A DNA stretch of 53,656 nucleotides from Clostridia bacterium. Its GTDB lineage: Bacteria > Bacillota > Clostridia > Christensenellales > Borkfalkiaceae. This document shows positions 1-7,594 of the stretch, one piece after another. Position 1 is the stretch's first letter. Each line of letters begins with the position of its first letter. A program made the position numbers and the translations under genes. The stretch spans positions 1 to 53,656 of the forward strand of contig CAAGJM010000022.1 of assembly GCA_900770185.1 (NCBI GenBank). The letters run 5' to 3'. Below the pieces are notes generated by a model. It had not been told where the DNA came from. It searched no databases and saw only the letters and a list, made by a program, of their open reading frames with translations.

Positions 1-2
1 AG

Positions 3-707
3 CGTTACGGCGAAGAAAACATCATCGCAGCGGTAGTGCATAACGACGAAACCACGCCGCATTTGCATTTCAATCTGATCCCCGTCACAAAAGACGGCAG
101 ACTTTGCAGTAAACAACTTTTCGACAAACCGCAGTTACAAAAATTACAAACGGATTTTTATGAAGAAGTCGGAAAACGTTGGGGCTTACAGCGCGGAAAA
201 GAAGGCAGTCAGCGGAAGCATCTTTCCACCGCCGAGTTCAAAGCGAAAAAGATAATCGAACAAGCGGAAGCGGTACGGGAAGAAAATCAAGTTTATGCAG
301 ACGCTTTGACCGAAGCAAAAAGCGGAAATATTCCGAGAAAACGCGGAAAGTTACAGGAACAAGTGATTGCTTTAACGGCAGACAACGCTGACCTTTCAAA
401 ACGGCTTACAAAGGCTATGGGCGAAACGCTCGAATACGTCCGAAAAGCAGAAACTCTGCAAAAGGAAAAGGATAATAATTCCCATTATACAAACGTCGGC
501 AAAGAACTTGCAAGAACAAATCCGACGGAATATAGACGTATAGTCCACGGAAAGCCGAAAACAATCGGAAGTTTTTTCGACTCCGTTCTTTCCCTGTTCA
601 CGCCGGAAGTAAAGCGGCAAGTTCCGCGATTGCAACAGATAGAAGCGGAACTCGAAGAAGAACGCAAAAAGCAAGAAAAACAAAGCAATAACAATAGTTA
701 CAAGTAA
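3..707 (+). CDS. MobV/Pre-family relaxase, C-terminal part (5' end outside window)
   Basis: The reading frame is open from the first codon of the window (position 3) and ends at 707, so the N-terminus is missing. Residues near the start (YGEENIIAAVVHNDE, then TTPHLHF) carry the conserved three-histidine metal-binding motif HxDExxPHxH of plasmid mobilization (Pre/Mob, MobV) relaxases. These nick oriT and pilot single-stranded DNA during conjugative mobilization. After about residue 70 the protein is lysine/glutamate-rich and probably coiled coil, as is usual for MobV tails. It is followed by a promoter and a small regulator gene. The family call is secure; the exact start is unknowable here. 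Confidence 0.9.
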   Translation, partial: RYGEENIIAAVVHNDETTPHLHFNLIPVTKDGRLCSKQLFDKPQLQKLQTDFYEEVGKRWGLQRGKEGSQRKHLSTAEFKAKKIIEQAEAVREENQVYADALTEAKSGNIPRKRGKLQEQVIALTADNADLSKRLTKAMGETLEYVRKAETLQKEKDNNSHYTNVGKELARTNPTEYRRIVHGKPKTIGSFFDSVLSLFTPEVKRQVPRLQQIEAELEEERKKQEKQSNNNSYK

Positions 708-744
708 AAATCGGGAAGTCTCTTCCCCCGTTCATAAAATGAGC

Positions 745-793
745 TTGACTTTGGACAATAAAATCGCTATAATATGTATTGATACGATTTTAT
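745..793 (+). promoter_or_regulatory. promoter with palindromic operator upstream of the small regulator
   Basis: A near-perfect sigma-70/SigA promoter is visible: TTGACT at 745-750, a 17-nt spacer, and TATAAT at 768-773. A perfect 9-bp inverted repeat, ATAAAATCG (758-766) and CGATTTTAT (785-793), is centred at 775.5 and brackets the -10 box. Bound protein there would block RNA polymerase. The adjacent small gene (816-1040) is the obvious candidate repressor, which would make this an autoregulated promoter (inference). Confidence 0.8.
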
Positions 794-815
794 ATTTTCG
801 GAGGGTTAAGCATAA

Positions 816-1040
816 ATGGAACGGAAAGAAGATACTCCCGTGCGTAAAACGCGCAGGAAGTACGAAGAAAAGAATAAAGAAAAGAGAAAGCAAGCGAGCG
901 GCAATTTCGGAACGATGATCCCGAGAGCCTTATATGATGAAATAAACGCATTTCTCGAAGAAAACGGGATAACCAAAGTCCGTTTGATAAAAGAAGGCTA
1001 CGAAGCCTTAAAAATTATGAAAAAAGACGGCAAATTATAA
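816..1040 (+). CDS. small putative ribbon-helix-helix-like DNA-binding protein
   Basis: This 74-residue protein has a very basic N-terminal 30 residues (many K/R) followed by a compact segment, MIPRALYDEINAFLEENG and then ITKVRLIKEGYEAL. That resembles the strand-helix-helix of Arc/MetJ-type plasmid copy-control or mobilization regulators. A ribosome site (GGAGGG) lies a few bases upstream. The gene sits between the relaxase and the integrase of the mobilizable element, downstream of a promoter whose -10 box is bracketed by a perfect inverted repeat. A role as repressor of its own promoter, or as a relaxosome accessory protein, is inferred and not proven. Confidence 0.6.
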   Translation: MERKEDTPVRKTRRKYEEKNKEKRKQASGNFGTMIPRALYDEINAFLEENGITKVRLIKEGYEALKIMKKDGKL

Positions 1041-1095
1041 GCCGCCGCTTCCTGCCGTTTTGCGTAAATAAATCGATGATAAGGAGATTATATTT

Positions 1096-1320
1096 ACGGA
1101 AAACACGGCTAAAAGACAAGAAAATGATTATAACTACAGATTAGAGTATCACCCCATCGGAGATAAAACCTTCGTCGTGGTAGCGCGGGAACAACTCGGC
1201 GCAACAGATACTCCGCTTGACATTATGAAACGCCTGATAACCAGCCAAAGCACGCGGATACAATCGGGCGAATCGCTACGAACTCGCTGTTTGCCGCATA
1301 ACGGAGGTAAACAATTATGA
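1096..1320 (+). CDS. TnpW-like small transposon protein with apparent ACG start
   Basis: An open frame of 74 codons follows a strong ribosome site (AAGGAG, 1081-1086) with ideal 9-nt spacing, but the codon at the start position is ACG (1096-1098), not ATG. Residues YRLEYHPIGDKTFVVVA, then TDTPLDIMKRLI, resemble the short TnpW-type proteins encoded just before the recombinase in Tn4451-like elements; their function is unknown. The stop (TGA, 1318-1320) overlaps the recombinase ATG (1317), so the two are probably translationally coupled. Either ACG is used as a rare start or a point change has reduced expression. The tail after about residue 52 does not look conserved to me. Confidence 0.55.
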   Translation, partial: TENTAKRQENDYNYRLEYHPIGDKTFVVVAREQLGATDTPLDIMKRLITSQSTRIQSGESLRTRCLPHNGGKQL

Positions 1321-2969
1321 TAGGACAAATAGCGATTAAAAATAATAAAAAATATTACTACGGAGGTGACGTAACGGCATTATACGCAAGATTATCCAAA
1401 GACGACGACCTTGTCGGAGACAGCAACAGTATCGTTCATCAAAAAGAAATTCTTGCAAAATACGCAAAAGAACACGGTTTTGCAAACTGCGAATTTTATG
1501 TTGACGACGGATTTTCGGGTACGAATTTCAATCGTCCCGATTTTCAACGGCTTATGGCGGACGCGGAAGAAGGTAAAATTTCAACGGTTATAGTAAAAGA
1601 TATGTCGAGGTTCGGCAGGGATTACATAATGGTCGGATATTACACCGAAATCTATTTTCCTAACGCAGACATTCGATTTATTGCCATAAACGACAACGTA
1701 GACAGCAATATTCAGACGGAAAACGACTTAACGCCGTTCAAAAACGTATTCAACGAGTGGTACGCAAAGGACACGTCGAAGAAAATTCGCGCCGTATTCA
1801 AAGCAAAAGGTAATTCGGGTAAGCGTCTTACGAACAATCCGCCGTTCGGGTATAAAAAAGATCCGAACGATAAGGAAAAATGGATTATAGACGAAGAAGC
1901 CGCACAAACGGTAAAACGTATATTCGAGATGTTTGCAAACGGAGTTCGTATGCCGGAAATTGCAAGGAAGTTAACCGCGGAAAAAGTTGAAACGCCTACG
2001 CTGTATAATATGAAGCACGGCATAAAAATTCGTAGGACGAGCGAGTTTCCCGAAATCTGGAGCGTTGCTACGGTTAAAGGAATTTTGGATCAGATAGCAT
2101 ACGCGGGACACACGGTAAACTTTCAGACAACGAAAAAATCGTATAAAAACAAAAAACAAGTCCGATTACCTGAAGAAAATTGGGTGATCTACCGTAACAC
2201 GCAAGAGGCTATCATAGACGAAAAGACTTTTGAAACGGTGCATCAGATGAGAAAAGTCAGGCGCGCTTATACGAAATTCAACGAGCCGAATATGTTTTCG
2301 GGATTGCTATTCTGTGCCGATTGCGGAAACAGGCTTACTATTCAAAGGGTGGCGAAAAACAGGAATATGGATAATTTCACCTGCGCGACCTACCGCAAGA
2401 AAAAGAAAGGATTATGCAGCAGTCATCGGATTCTGGTGTCGGAACTCGAAGAAGTCGTAAAAAGTGATTTGAAAAAGGTATGCGAATACGTTTTTCTGCA
2501 CGAAAAAGAATTTGCAGATGAATATTTGTCGGGCTCTAAAAAAGAAACGGAAAAGTTTCAGACTAAAACGAAAGCCGAAATAAAACGGCTTTCCGAACGG
2601 CAGGAAGAAATAGGCAGAATTATCCGTAAACTCTACGAGGACAACGTAAGCGGAAGAATAACCGACGAACGCTTTGACTTTCTTGCAAAATCTTACGAGG
2701 ACGAAGGCAACGACCTGAAACAAAAAATTGTTGAATTGCAAAACGCGCTCGCCGCATCCGTTCAGGACGAAGAAAAACTCTCGAAATTCCTGAAAGTCGT
2801 AAAGAGTTATACGGAAATTCGAGAGCTGACGCCCGAAATTCTCAATAGTTTCATCGAAAAGATTTATATCGGCGAGACCGAGAAATACGACGGCAGAAAA
2901 ATGCAGGAAGTCGAAATTATCTACAAATTCGTAGGAGCAATCAATTTGCCGCAATACGGCGCAGATTAA
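1317..2969 (+). CDS. large serine recombinase (TnpX/TndX type)
   Basis: This 550-aa protein catalyses excision and integration of the element through a serine-DNA intermediate. Visible parts: an N-terminal resolvase domain with the catalytic serine S27 in YARLSKDD (R25 nearby) and the helix motif VKDMSRFGRDY; a recombinase domain with NNPPFGYKKD; a zinc ribbon starting near residue 333 (CADCG ... C ... C); a long charged coiled coil; and a C-terminal domain ending IYKFVGAINLP, as in TnpX/TndX relatives. Ribosome site GGAGG precedes the ATG. Length and domain order are normal, so the gene looks intact. Its position at the end of the block marks the right end of the element. Confidence 0.93.
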   Translation: MIGQIAIKNNKKYYYGGDVTALYARLSKDDDLVGDSNSIVHQKEILAKYAKEHGFANCEFYVDDGFSGTNFNRPDFQRLMADAEEGKISTVIVKDMSRFGRDYIMVGYYTEIYFPNADIRFIAINDNVDSNIQTENDLTPFKNVFNEWYAKDTSKKIRAVFKAKGNSGKRLTNNPPFGYKKDPNDKEKWIIDEEAAQTVKRIFEMFANGVRMPEIARKLTAEKVETPTLYNMKHGIKIRRTSEFPEIWSVATVKGILDQIAYAGHTVNFQTTKKSYKNKKQVRLPEENWVIYRNTQEAIIDEKTFETVHQMRKVRRAYTKFNEPNMFSGLLFCADCGNRLTIQRVAKNRNMDNFTCATYRKKKKGLCSSHRILVSELEEVVKSDLKKVCEYVFLHEKEFADEYLSGSKKETEKFQTKTKAEIKRLSERQEEIGRIIRKLYEDNVSGRITDERFDFLAKSYEDEGNDLKQKIVELQNALAASVQDEEKLSKFLKVVKSYTEIRELTPEILNSFIEKIYIGETEKYDGRKMQEVEIIYKFVGAINLPQYGAD

Positions 2970-2996
2970 AACGCATTAAAATGGCGTGAGGGAATG

Positions 2997-3028
2997 TAAA
3001 ACGGGTAGGCACTAAACTCCCTACCCGT
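2997..3028 (-). terminator. rho-independent terminator of the GH18 gene
   Basis: On the minus strand a perfect 9-bp stem (ACGGGTAGG/CCTACCCGT, 3028-3020 with 3009-3001) with a 10-nt loop is followed by TTTTA. It lies 70 nt after the GH18 stop. On the + strand the stem is followed by AAAATT, so it works only leftward. This places it on the host side of the element junction. Confidence 0.75.
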
Positions 3029-3098
3029 AAAATTCCCCGCGAGTAACTAACTTTTTGCATTCGCTTCACGCCGCAAGGCTTATTCGTTTTAAATTATT

Positions 3099-5405
3099 TT
3101 ATAAATTAGCGCAAATCGCGTTCACGACGGTGTCGGTCGCGTCTTCGCCGTACGCCCAAAGCATAATGCCTATTCCGTTAGCTTTCGCGAAATCGCACTT
3201 CGCCTTAACGGCTTCCGCGCTGTCGTAAGTGATAAATATTCCGTCCGCGGCGTTATAAAGGTACGACCCTACCAAATTTCCACCCGCGTCACGCTCTTCG
3301 TATTTTTTATATTTTCCGCTGTCGATACATTGTTTTATGCCGACGTAATAAATAGTGCCCGAAGCGTAAGACCCCGTTATTCCGTCAATTTTCGTTAGCG
3401 TTGCGGCAGAATTCAACCCCGTTTCGGTCGCCGCGCCGGTAATTTTATACGCTTTGCCGTAACCCGCCGCGCCTAAAATTATCTTGCTTTTGTCAAGCCC
3501 CATATCTATAAAGGTCTGCACGCCTTTAACGCAACCGAACTTAAAATCGCCCGACATAGCGGAACTATAACACGCCGACAAATGGGAAGCGTAAGAACCG
3601 TTGTTTAAGTCGTAACTCATCATATTAACGTAGTCGACGTAATCGTTTATACCGCCCAAACTCTCGTCGCCCGTAAATTTGTATCTCGACGCGGGGAACG
3701 ACGGAGGCACCGCAACCGATAAAATATATCCGCTTCCGTCGGCGTCCTGATATTCGTCCATTTTTTCACGCAAATCGCGCAAAAGTTTGTTAAGGTTTAT
3801 TTGGTCAACGGCGGTCGTATAGCCGTCAAGCCCCGAAAGACCGGGGAATTCCCAGTCGATATCCACCCCGTCGAAGTTGTATGTCTTGACAAGGTTCATT
3901 ATATTATCGACGAAAGTTTTCCGCGTCGCATCGTTATTACAGGCGGCGGTCATCGCTTTAAGAGGGGCGGCATTCGCCCCGTCGATAACGAGCAACACCC
4001 TTATTCCGTAAGAATGGAGTTCCATAACCTGACTTAAATACTTGGTGTCAAGGGTAACGTTTCCGCTCGCATCCGACGGGATAGCGAACGAATAATAGCA
4101 CATATCCATTTTGTTTTTAAAAGTATCGGAAAAAAGTTGATTGCCGCTTTTATACCTTTCGCTGTTCGCCATATAGCTGTAGGTTGACGAAATCGAAAAA
4201 TAAGCGGCTTTGGGGTTGACAAGTTGTTTGAACAAAACGGGGTTTATCGTCACCGGTTTAGAGTAGCTTTTGCCGCCCGCGTTAAGCGTTACCGTAACCG
4301 ATTGCTTTTTGTGGGTCTGGTTTATTCTATTGGTGTAACCCCTCCCCTCGTGCACGGTGTAAAGCCCCGCGTCGGAACTCGACCAAGTGAGCGCAACCCC
4401 TTCGTACGACGACGGAAGAGAGTCTATCGTGTTGGAAGTCACCTCGTCGCTGACGTAACTTAAAAGGGTTGAAAAATCAAACGACGACGTTTCGCCTTTT
4501 TTAAAATTAACCCCTACGTTTATAGAACCTTTAGCTAAATTTTCGATATTTTCCGAAAATTCCGCTATGTATCCCGCCGACACGCTAAGGCTCAAAATCG
4601 CCGCGTATTTGCCGCTCGTTTCGTTTTGATACGATAAAATCAAATAGTCGTAGTCCGCAGGCGTTTTTTCGCCGGTTTTTGCTATTGCCGTGACGACGTA
4701 CGCACTTCCCGACTTTTTGATTGCGATTTTATGCCAGTAAAGCGACGCGCCTATCTCTACCCCGCTTTTATACAAAAACGCGCCTTCGTTCGCGCCGAAC
4801 CCGTCGGTCGCTTGTTGGGTGTTGTAGCCGTTAAGCGTTACAGCGTAAGTGACGGGGTCGTCGGGCTCTGTCGGGTCAACGGGGTCTATCGGGTCAACCG
4901 TGCCGGCGTTCTTTTTATATTGCGCAGTCACCGTCAAATCGGACTTAACGCCCGTATAATTTTTATCCCACCCGATGAATGTGTAGCCGTTCCTTATCGG
5001 GTTTGCGGGCGCGGTTGCGTTTTCGCCCCACTTAACCGTTTCAGTCTTATATATCCAGCCGTCGTAGTCAACAAAAGTCACGGTAAAAGTCTGGGCTTCC
5101 CACTTTGCGGTTAAGGTTACGTCTTCGTTTATAGGCATTGAAGAAAAATCAAAAGCCGCGCCGTTTAATGTCCACCCGATAAAAACGCACCCCGTTTTTA
5201 CGGGCGCGTCGGGCGCGGATATTTTTTCGCCTTTGTTAATTTTTACGGCGGCAACTTCGCTTCCGCCCGCCGAATCAAACGTCACCGTAACCATTTTAAC
5301 TTCGGGTATATCGTCGCCGCCCGGCGTTTTGTTGCACCCAGAAAGCGTGCCGAGCGCAAGTATTACCGCAAGCGCAAGCGTTAAAATAAGTTTAAGGTTT
5401 TTCAT
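3099..5405 (-). CDS. secreted GH18 (chitinase-like) lipoprotein with InlB-type repeats
   Basis: A 768-aa exported glycoside hydrolase. Residues 1-24 are a lipoprotein signal (MKN then a hydrophobic stretch, lipobox LSGC with C24). Two InlB B-repeat/Flg_new-like modules follow (about 40-165, with FIGW), then a Pro/Asp linker (VDPIDPVDPTEPDDP), an undefined beta-rich region, an Ig-like region (about 325-390) and the GH18 barrel (about 395-768). The catalytic motif DGVDIDWE is complete (D512 to general acid E519). GH18 enzymes hydrolyse beta-1,4-GlcNAc linkages in chitin, chitooligosaccharides or peptidoglycan-like substrates; the true substrate is unknown. A GGGGG ribosome site sits upstream. 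The gene stands alone and has its own terminator. Confidence 0.9.
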   Translation of the reverse strand: MKNLKLILTLALAVILALGTLSGCNKTPGGDDIPEVKMVTVTFDSAGGSEVAAVKINKGEKISAPDAPVKTGCVFIGWTLNGAAFDFSSMPINEDVTLTAKWEAQTFTVTFVDYDGWIYKTETVKWGENATAPANPIRNGYTFIGWDKNYTGVKSDLTVTAQYKKNAGTVDPIDPVDPTEPDDPVTYAVTLNGYNTQQATDGFGANEGAFLYKSGVEIGASLYWHKIAIKKSGSAYVVTAIAKTGEKTPADYDYLILSYQNETSGKYAAILSLSVSAGYIAEFSENIENLAKGSINVGVNFKKGETSSFDFSTLLSYVSDEVTSNTIDSLPSSYEGVALTWSSSDAGLYTVHEGRGYTNRINQTHKKQSVTVTLNAGGKSYSKPVTINPVLFKQLVNPKAAYFSISSTYSYMANSERYKSGNQLFSDTFKNKMDMCYYSFAIPSDASGNVTLDTKYLSQVMELHSYGIRVLLVIDGANAAPLKAMTAACNNDATRKTFVDNIMNLVKTYNFDGVDIDWEFPGLSGLDGYTTAVDQINLNKLLRDLREKMDEYQDADGSGYILSVAVPPSFPASRYKFTGDESLGGINDYVDYVNMMSYDLNNGSYASHLSACYSSAMSGDFKFGCVKGVQTFIDMGLDKSKIILGAAGYGKAYKITGAATETGLNSAATLTKIDGITGSYASGTIYYVGIKQCIDSGKYKKYEERDAGGNLVGSYLYNAADGIFITYDSAEAVKAKCDFAKANGIGIMLWAYGEDATDTVVNAICANL

Positions 5406-5764
5406 TTTTACCCCCGTTCGACAGATGTCCGTTATTTATGCCGCTACGCTTGCCGAAAATATTCAGTTAGTATTTTTTATGCGGGTTTGCCCCGTTTGTC
5501 GACTTTTTGCCGATATCGGGCTTAAACCTCGCACCGATATCCGAGCGTTAACTTACCCCGCCACTCAAACGTTAGGCCGCCTTTTTGTCCGCCAAGCCTT
5601 TGCGGCTTAATCATAGTCTTAATGCAGATAAACGTAGCAAAACTAAGTCTATATAATAATTTTATCATAAATTTTCGCTCGTTTGCTTTCCGTATTCTGA
5701 CTGTTTCACCCGTTAAACCTTTCCCCTTTTCGGAAATCATACCGAAAATAAAGAAGCAATAAAA
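5406..5764. other. intergenic region without a recognisable gene
   Basis: No coding frame here has a ribosome site or family resemblance. It should hold the promoter of the GH18 gene (- strand), but no clear -35/-10 pair was found. Two copies of CCGATATC (5510-5517 and 5534-5541), 24 bp apart and each nearly palindromic, can pair with each other in the leader. Whether they are regulatory is unknown. Confidence 0.5.
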
Positions 5765-5812
5765 AAACGACTCTGCCGTAATTTGCATAAGCAAACTATG
5801 GCAAAGCCGTTT
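5765..5812 (-). terminator. terminator of the GNAT gene
   Basis: On the minus strand a long imperfect stem (AAACGGCTTTGCC paired with GGCAGAGTCGTTT) ends in TTTTTTT about 30-80 nt after the GNAT stop. The core CGGCTTTGC resembles two + strand terminators near 41040 and 42040. Confidence 0.75.
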
Positions 5813-5842
5813 CAAAGTTTTTGTCAACAAGTTTTTTATCTC

Positions 5843-6319
5843 CTATAAGTTTTGATTCATATAAAGCAGCGGATACGGGTTACCCTGCTCGTCAAAATTC
5901 GTCCGCTCATATACCTCAAAACATATATGCTCGTTGCCCCCGCTGCTTGCGGGGCTTGCTCGTTCACCGTCACGGTTTTGCTCGTTCACCGTCACGGTTT
6001 CAACAGAATAATTGTTTGTAGCGTAGTTTACAAGCCTTATCCCTATACCTTTACCGCAAAACTTAGGCGCAACGAACAACATCTCTATTTTCTCGCGCTC
6101 AACCCCTAAAAACGCGACCGGGGAGTCGTTAGTTTTGGTAATTATAATATTCTCAATGCCCGCTATCGCTTGCGGAACGTACGCTTTTATGCGCGCAATT
6201 TCTCCGTCGGTTAAAAAACCGTGGGTCGCTTTAACCGACCTTTCCCATATATCTGTAAGAGTTTTTATAACCCCGTCCGTTTTATTCTTAACAACCAAAA
6301 TTCCCGTTATTCTGCACAA
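5843..6319 (-). CDS. GNAT-family acetyltransferase with internal tandem duplication
   Basis: A 158-aa protein of the N-acetyltransferase superfamily. It has helix 1-2 residues IWERSVKATHGF, then VAFLGVEREKIEMLFVAP, the acetyl-CoA pyrophosphate loop KFCGKGIGIRLV (equivalent to Q/RxxGxG/A), and the typical C-terminus VYERTNFDEQGNPYPLLYM. Relatives have NEQNPQAxGFYEHMGF before that end; here the segment reads NEQNRDGERASPASSGGNEHICF. The DNA shows why: a 22-bp unit is present twice in tandem (5956-5999), shifting the frame, and later small changes restore it. The fold may be damaged in the last strands, so activity is uncertain. Substrate is unknown. Confidence 0.8.
   Translation of the reverse strand: MCRITGILVVKNKTDGVIKTLTDIWERSVKATHGFLTDGEIARIKAYVPQAIAGIENIIITKTNDSPVAFLGVEREKIEMLFVAPKFCGKGIGIRLVNYATNNYSVETVTVNEQNRDGERASPASSGGNEHICFEVYERTNFDEQGNPYPLLYMNQNL
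5956..5999. repeat. 22-bp tandem duplication inside the GNAT gene
   Basis: TTGCTCGTTCACCGTCACGG occurs at 5956-5975 and again at 5978-5997, a period of 22 bp. Because 22 is not a multiple of 3, the duplication alters the reading frame of the acetyltransferase locally. Confidence 0.9.
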
Positions 6320-6365
6320 ACAAGCGCGCTTTCTGTATATAATTCAGTCAAAAATATGCAGAAAA

Positions 6366-6450
6366 TCGATAGCCTGCCGATTTGACGAATTGCAAGCGGC
6401 AAAAATTACTGTTAAAATCAACTTAAATCGGCATTTTAAACGGCTATCGA
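6366..6450. repeat. long imperfect hairpin upstream of the GNAT gene
   Basis: TCGATAGCC (6366-6374) pairs with GGCTATCGA (6442-6450), and the adjoining TGCCGATTT (6375-6383) pairs with AAATCGGCA (6425-6433). This gives an 18-bp stem with one 8-nt bulge and a 41-nt loop. It lies 47 nt upstream of the GNAT start. No known RNA family was recognised; it could be a leader structure or a remnant of a small mobile repeat. Confidence 0.55.
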
Positions 6451-6548
6451 CAGATATATCGGCTAAAGCGCGATATTTTTTTAAAAATCCCCTTTAAAAC
6501 GATGTACAAAAAAATTTTTTTGTGCTAATATATTAAGGCTATAAGCTT

Positions 6549-6637
6549 GGAGATGTATCGAAGTGGTCATAACGGCCCTGACTCGAAATCAGGTAGTCCG
6601 CAAGGGCTCGTGGGTTCGAATCCCACCGTCTCCGCCA
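6549..6637 (+). tRNA. tRNA-Ser (anticodon CGA)
   Basis: An 89-nt tRNA with encoded CCA. Acceptor stem GGAGATG/CGTCTCC, anticodon stem CCTGA/TCAGG with loop CTCGAAA giving anticodon CGA (reads UCG), a long serine-type variable arm (stem TCC/GGG region), the T-arm GTGGG-TTCGAAT-CCCAC, discriminator G6634 and CCA 6635-6637. Every arm pairs. It is followed by two terminators and then by foreign DNA, so it may mark the host side of the 21-kb insertion. Confidence 0.97.
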
Positions 6638-6649
6638 CAAGAGAACTGT

Positions 6650-6688
6650 ACGCACCCTAATGGTAAATTAGAGTGCGTATATTTCTTT
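6650..6688 (+). terminator. terminator after tRNA-Ser
   Basis: ACGCACCCTAAT (6650-6661) pairs with ATTAGAGTGCGT (6667-6678) at 11 of 12 positions with a 5-nt loop, followed by the U-rich ATATTTCTTTT. Confidence 0.85.
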
Positions 6689-6738
6689 TCTGTCGAATAT
6701 TTCGGCATAATTGTAAGAAGATGAATATAAAAACGGAC

Positions 6739-6770
6739 AGCCGGGCGAATAAAATCGCTCGGCTTTTTCT
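6739..6770 (+). terminator. second terminator-like hairpin left of the element
   Basis: AGCCGGGCGA (6739-6748) pairs with TCGCTCGGCT (6755-6764) with one mismatch, followed by TTTTTCT. It stands between tRNA-Ser and the first element gene and has no gene of its own, so it may end a small RNA or be left over from a displaced host gene. Confidence 0.65.
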
Positions 6771-6890
6771 ATACCCAAAATTAAACGCATTTACGGAAAA
6801 TACGAGAAAAAACCACTTTTTCAGAATACTTTACCGAGAATTGCTCCGATTTATCGCCTTTCGTCATTTTCGTTGTAGCACAGTAAAAAT

Positions 6891-7010
6891 CGGAAGTCAA
6901 CGGGAAAAATTGTCGCTGAAAACTTTAATAATCCCAAGAGTCAGACTCAACTTCGAGTTTGGCTCTTTTTTCATTTACGCAACAATTTTGTCCTTTGTCG
7001 TTGACTTCCG
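6891..7010. repeat. large inverted repeat at the left edge of the element
   Basis: A perfect 12-bp inverted repeat, CGGAAGTCAACG (6891-6902) and CGTTGACTTCCG (6999-7010), encloses a second pair, AAAATTGT (6906-6913) and ACAATTTT (6982-6989), with an intrinsic terminator in the middle. The whole could fold into a long three-tier hairpin. No gene is seen between 6638 and 7102. It may be an end structure of the element or an attenuator ahead of the left operon. Confidence 0.7.
6937..6971 (+). terminator. terminator inside the left-edge inverted repeat
   Basis: AGAGTCAGACTC (6937-6948) pairs with GAGTTTGGCTCT (6955-6966), allowing G-U pairs, with a 6-nt loop and a TTTTT tail (6967-6971). It would stop host transcription before the left operon or act as an attenuator. 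Confidence 0.75.
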
Positions 7011-7012
7011 GG

Positions 7013-7043
7013 ATTGCGACTTTAACTCGCAGAGATATTTGCT
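7013..7043. repeat. element palindrome, site E (divergent copy)
   Basis: TTGCGACTTTAACTCGCAGA shows the two half-sites of the element-wide palindrome (TTGCGAC and CTCGCA) in swapped order, followed by ATATTTGC. It lies 60 nt before the first gene of the left operon. Confidence 0.45.
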
Positions 7044-7102
7044 TTTTCCGGTGCTACCCCGTTTATGCCGAAAGGCGAAAAATAAATCGGAGGTAAATCC
7101 AA

Positions 7103-7375
7103 ATGAAAAAAGTAGTTTATTCAATCAGAAAAGTTAAAGGAAACTTTGACGAAAAGATTTCCGGTCTCGGATTTCTTAACGACGAAGGAACGTTGTTCTG
7201 CAAATGCGTTTCTAAAAACGGTAAGCGTTATACCCGCGCTTTCAATGACGTCGAAAAGAATTGCCACCCGATACTCGGAAAAGAAAATGAGTTCAAAGGT
7301 TACGTAACTATGTATTACGAATACGAAGGCAGAGATATCGAAGTCGAATACTCGGTATGGTATAAAACGGTATAA
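7103..7375 (+). CDS. hypothetical protein, first gene of the left operon
   Basis: A 90-aa soluble protein of unknown function with GGAGG at good spacing before the ATG. It is mixed alpha/beta with no signal peptide or membrane segment (MKKVVYSIRKVKGNFDE ... EVEYSVWYKTV). It opens a tightly packed + strand operon of eight further genes with gaps of 1-20 nt. Short conserved proteins at this place are common in leading regions of conjugative elements of Firmicutes, but I do not recognise the family. Confidence 0.75.
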   Translation: MKKVVYSIRKVKGNFDEKISGLGFLNDEGTLFCKCVSKNGKRYTRAFNDVEKNCHPILGKENEFKGYVTMYYEYEGRDIEVEYSVWYKTV

Positions 7376-7386
7376 GGAGCAAGAAA

Positions 7387-7593
7387 ATGGCTGAATATCA
7401 ACACTTTGACGGTGAAACCTATATAACTTTCAATATCGTATATGCGACCGAAAAAGAAATCCGACTTGCAGTTACGAATCGTGGCAGAATCAGCGTTCTG
7501 ACCTATGACTTATATACAGACGAAAACGGCAAATATTTTGAGTACGGCTGTATGTACGACAGAATTTATATCGAAGATTTTGAGGTGATGTGA
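7387..7593 (+). CDS. hypothetical protein of the left operon
   Basis: A 68-aa acidic protein preceded by AAGGAGC. The middle part (VTNRGRISVLTYDLYTD, then YFEYGCMYDRIYI) looks like a conserved small beta-rich domain found in mobile elements of gut Firmicutes, without a named function. It lies 11 nt after the previous gene and 1 nt before ardA. Confidence 0.7.
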   Translation: MAEYQHFDGETYITFNIVYATEKEIRLAVTNRGRISVLTYDLYTDENGKYFEYGCMYDRIYIEDFEVM

Positions 7594-7594
7594 A

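Larger units (their letters stand above)
1..3000 (+). mobile_element. right end of a mobilizable Tn4451-type element (partial)
   Basis: A block of + strand genes runs from the window edge to the recombinase stop at 2969: MobV relaxase, small putative DNA-binding protein, TnpW-like protein and large serine recombinase. This order (mob genes, then the integrase at one end) is usual for small integrative mobilizable elements of Clostridia. Host genes on the opposite strand begin right after it. The left end lies outside the window. The exact right end is not visible; it should lie between 2970 and about 3000, before the terminator of the GH18 gene. TndX/TnpX-type recombinases leave only a 2-bp core, so no long direct repeat is expected. 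Confidence 0.75.

Noticed and set aside
5406..5640. Possible c-di-GMP (GEMM) riboswitch upstream of the GH18 gene
   Set aside because: A few bases (GCAAAG, GGCCTAA, GGCGGGGTAA) look similar, but the order, spacing and tetraloop-receptor pattern do not fit.
5522..5830. 102-aa minus-strand frame between GH18 and GNAT
   Set aside because: No family resemblance or ribosome site, and it crosses the GNAT terminator.
6506..6523. A7T7 palindrome upstream of tRNA-Ser as a transposon end
   Set aside because: No matching second copy or target duplication; more likely an AT-rich promoter element.
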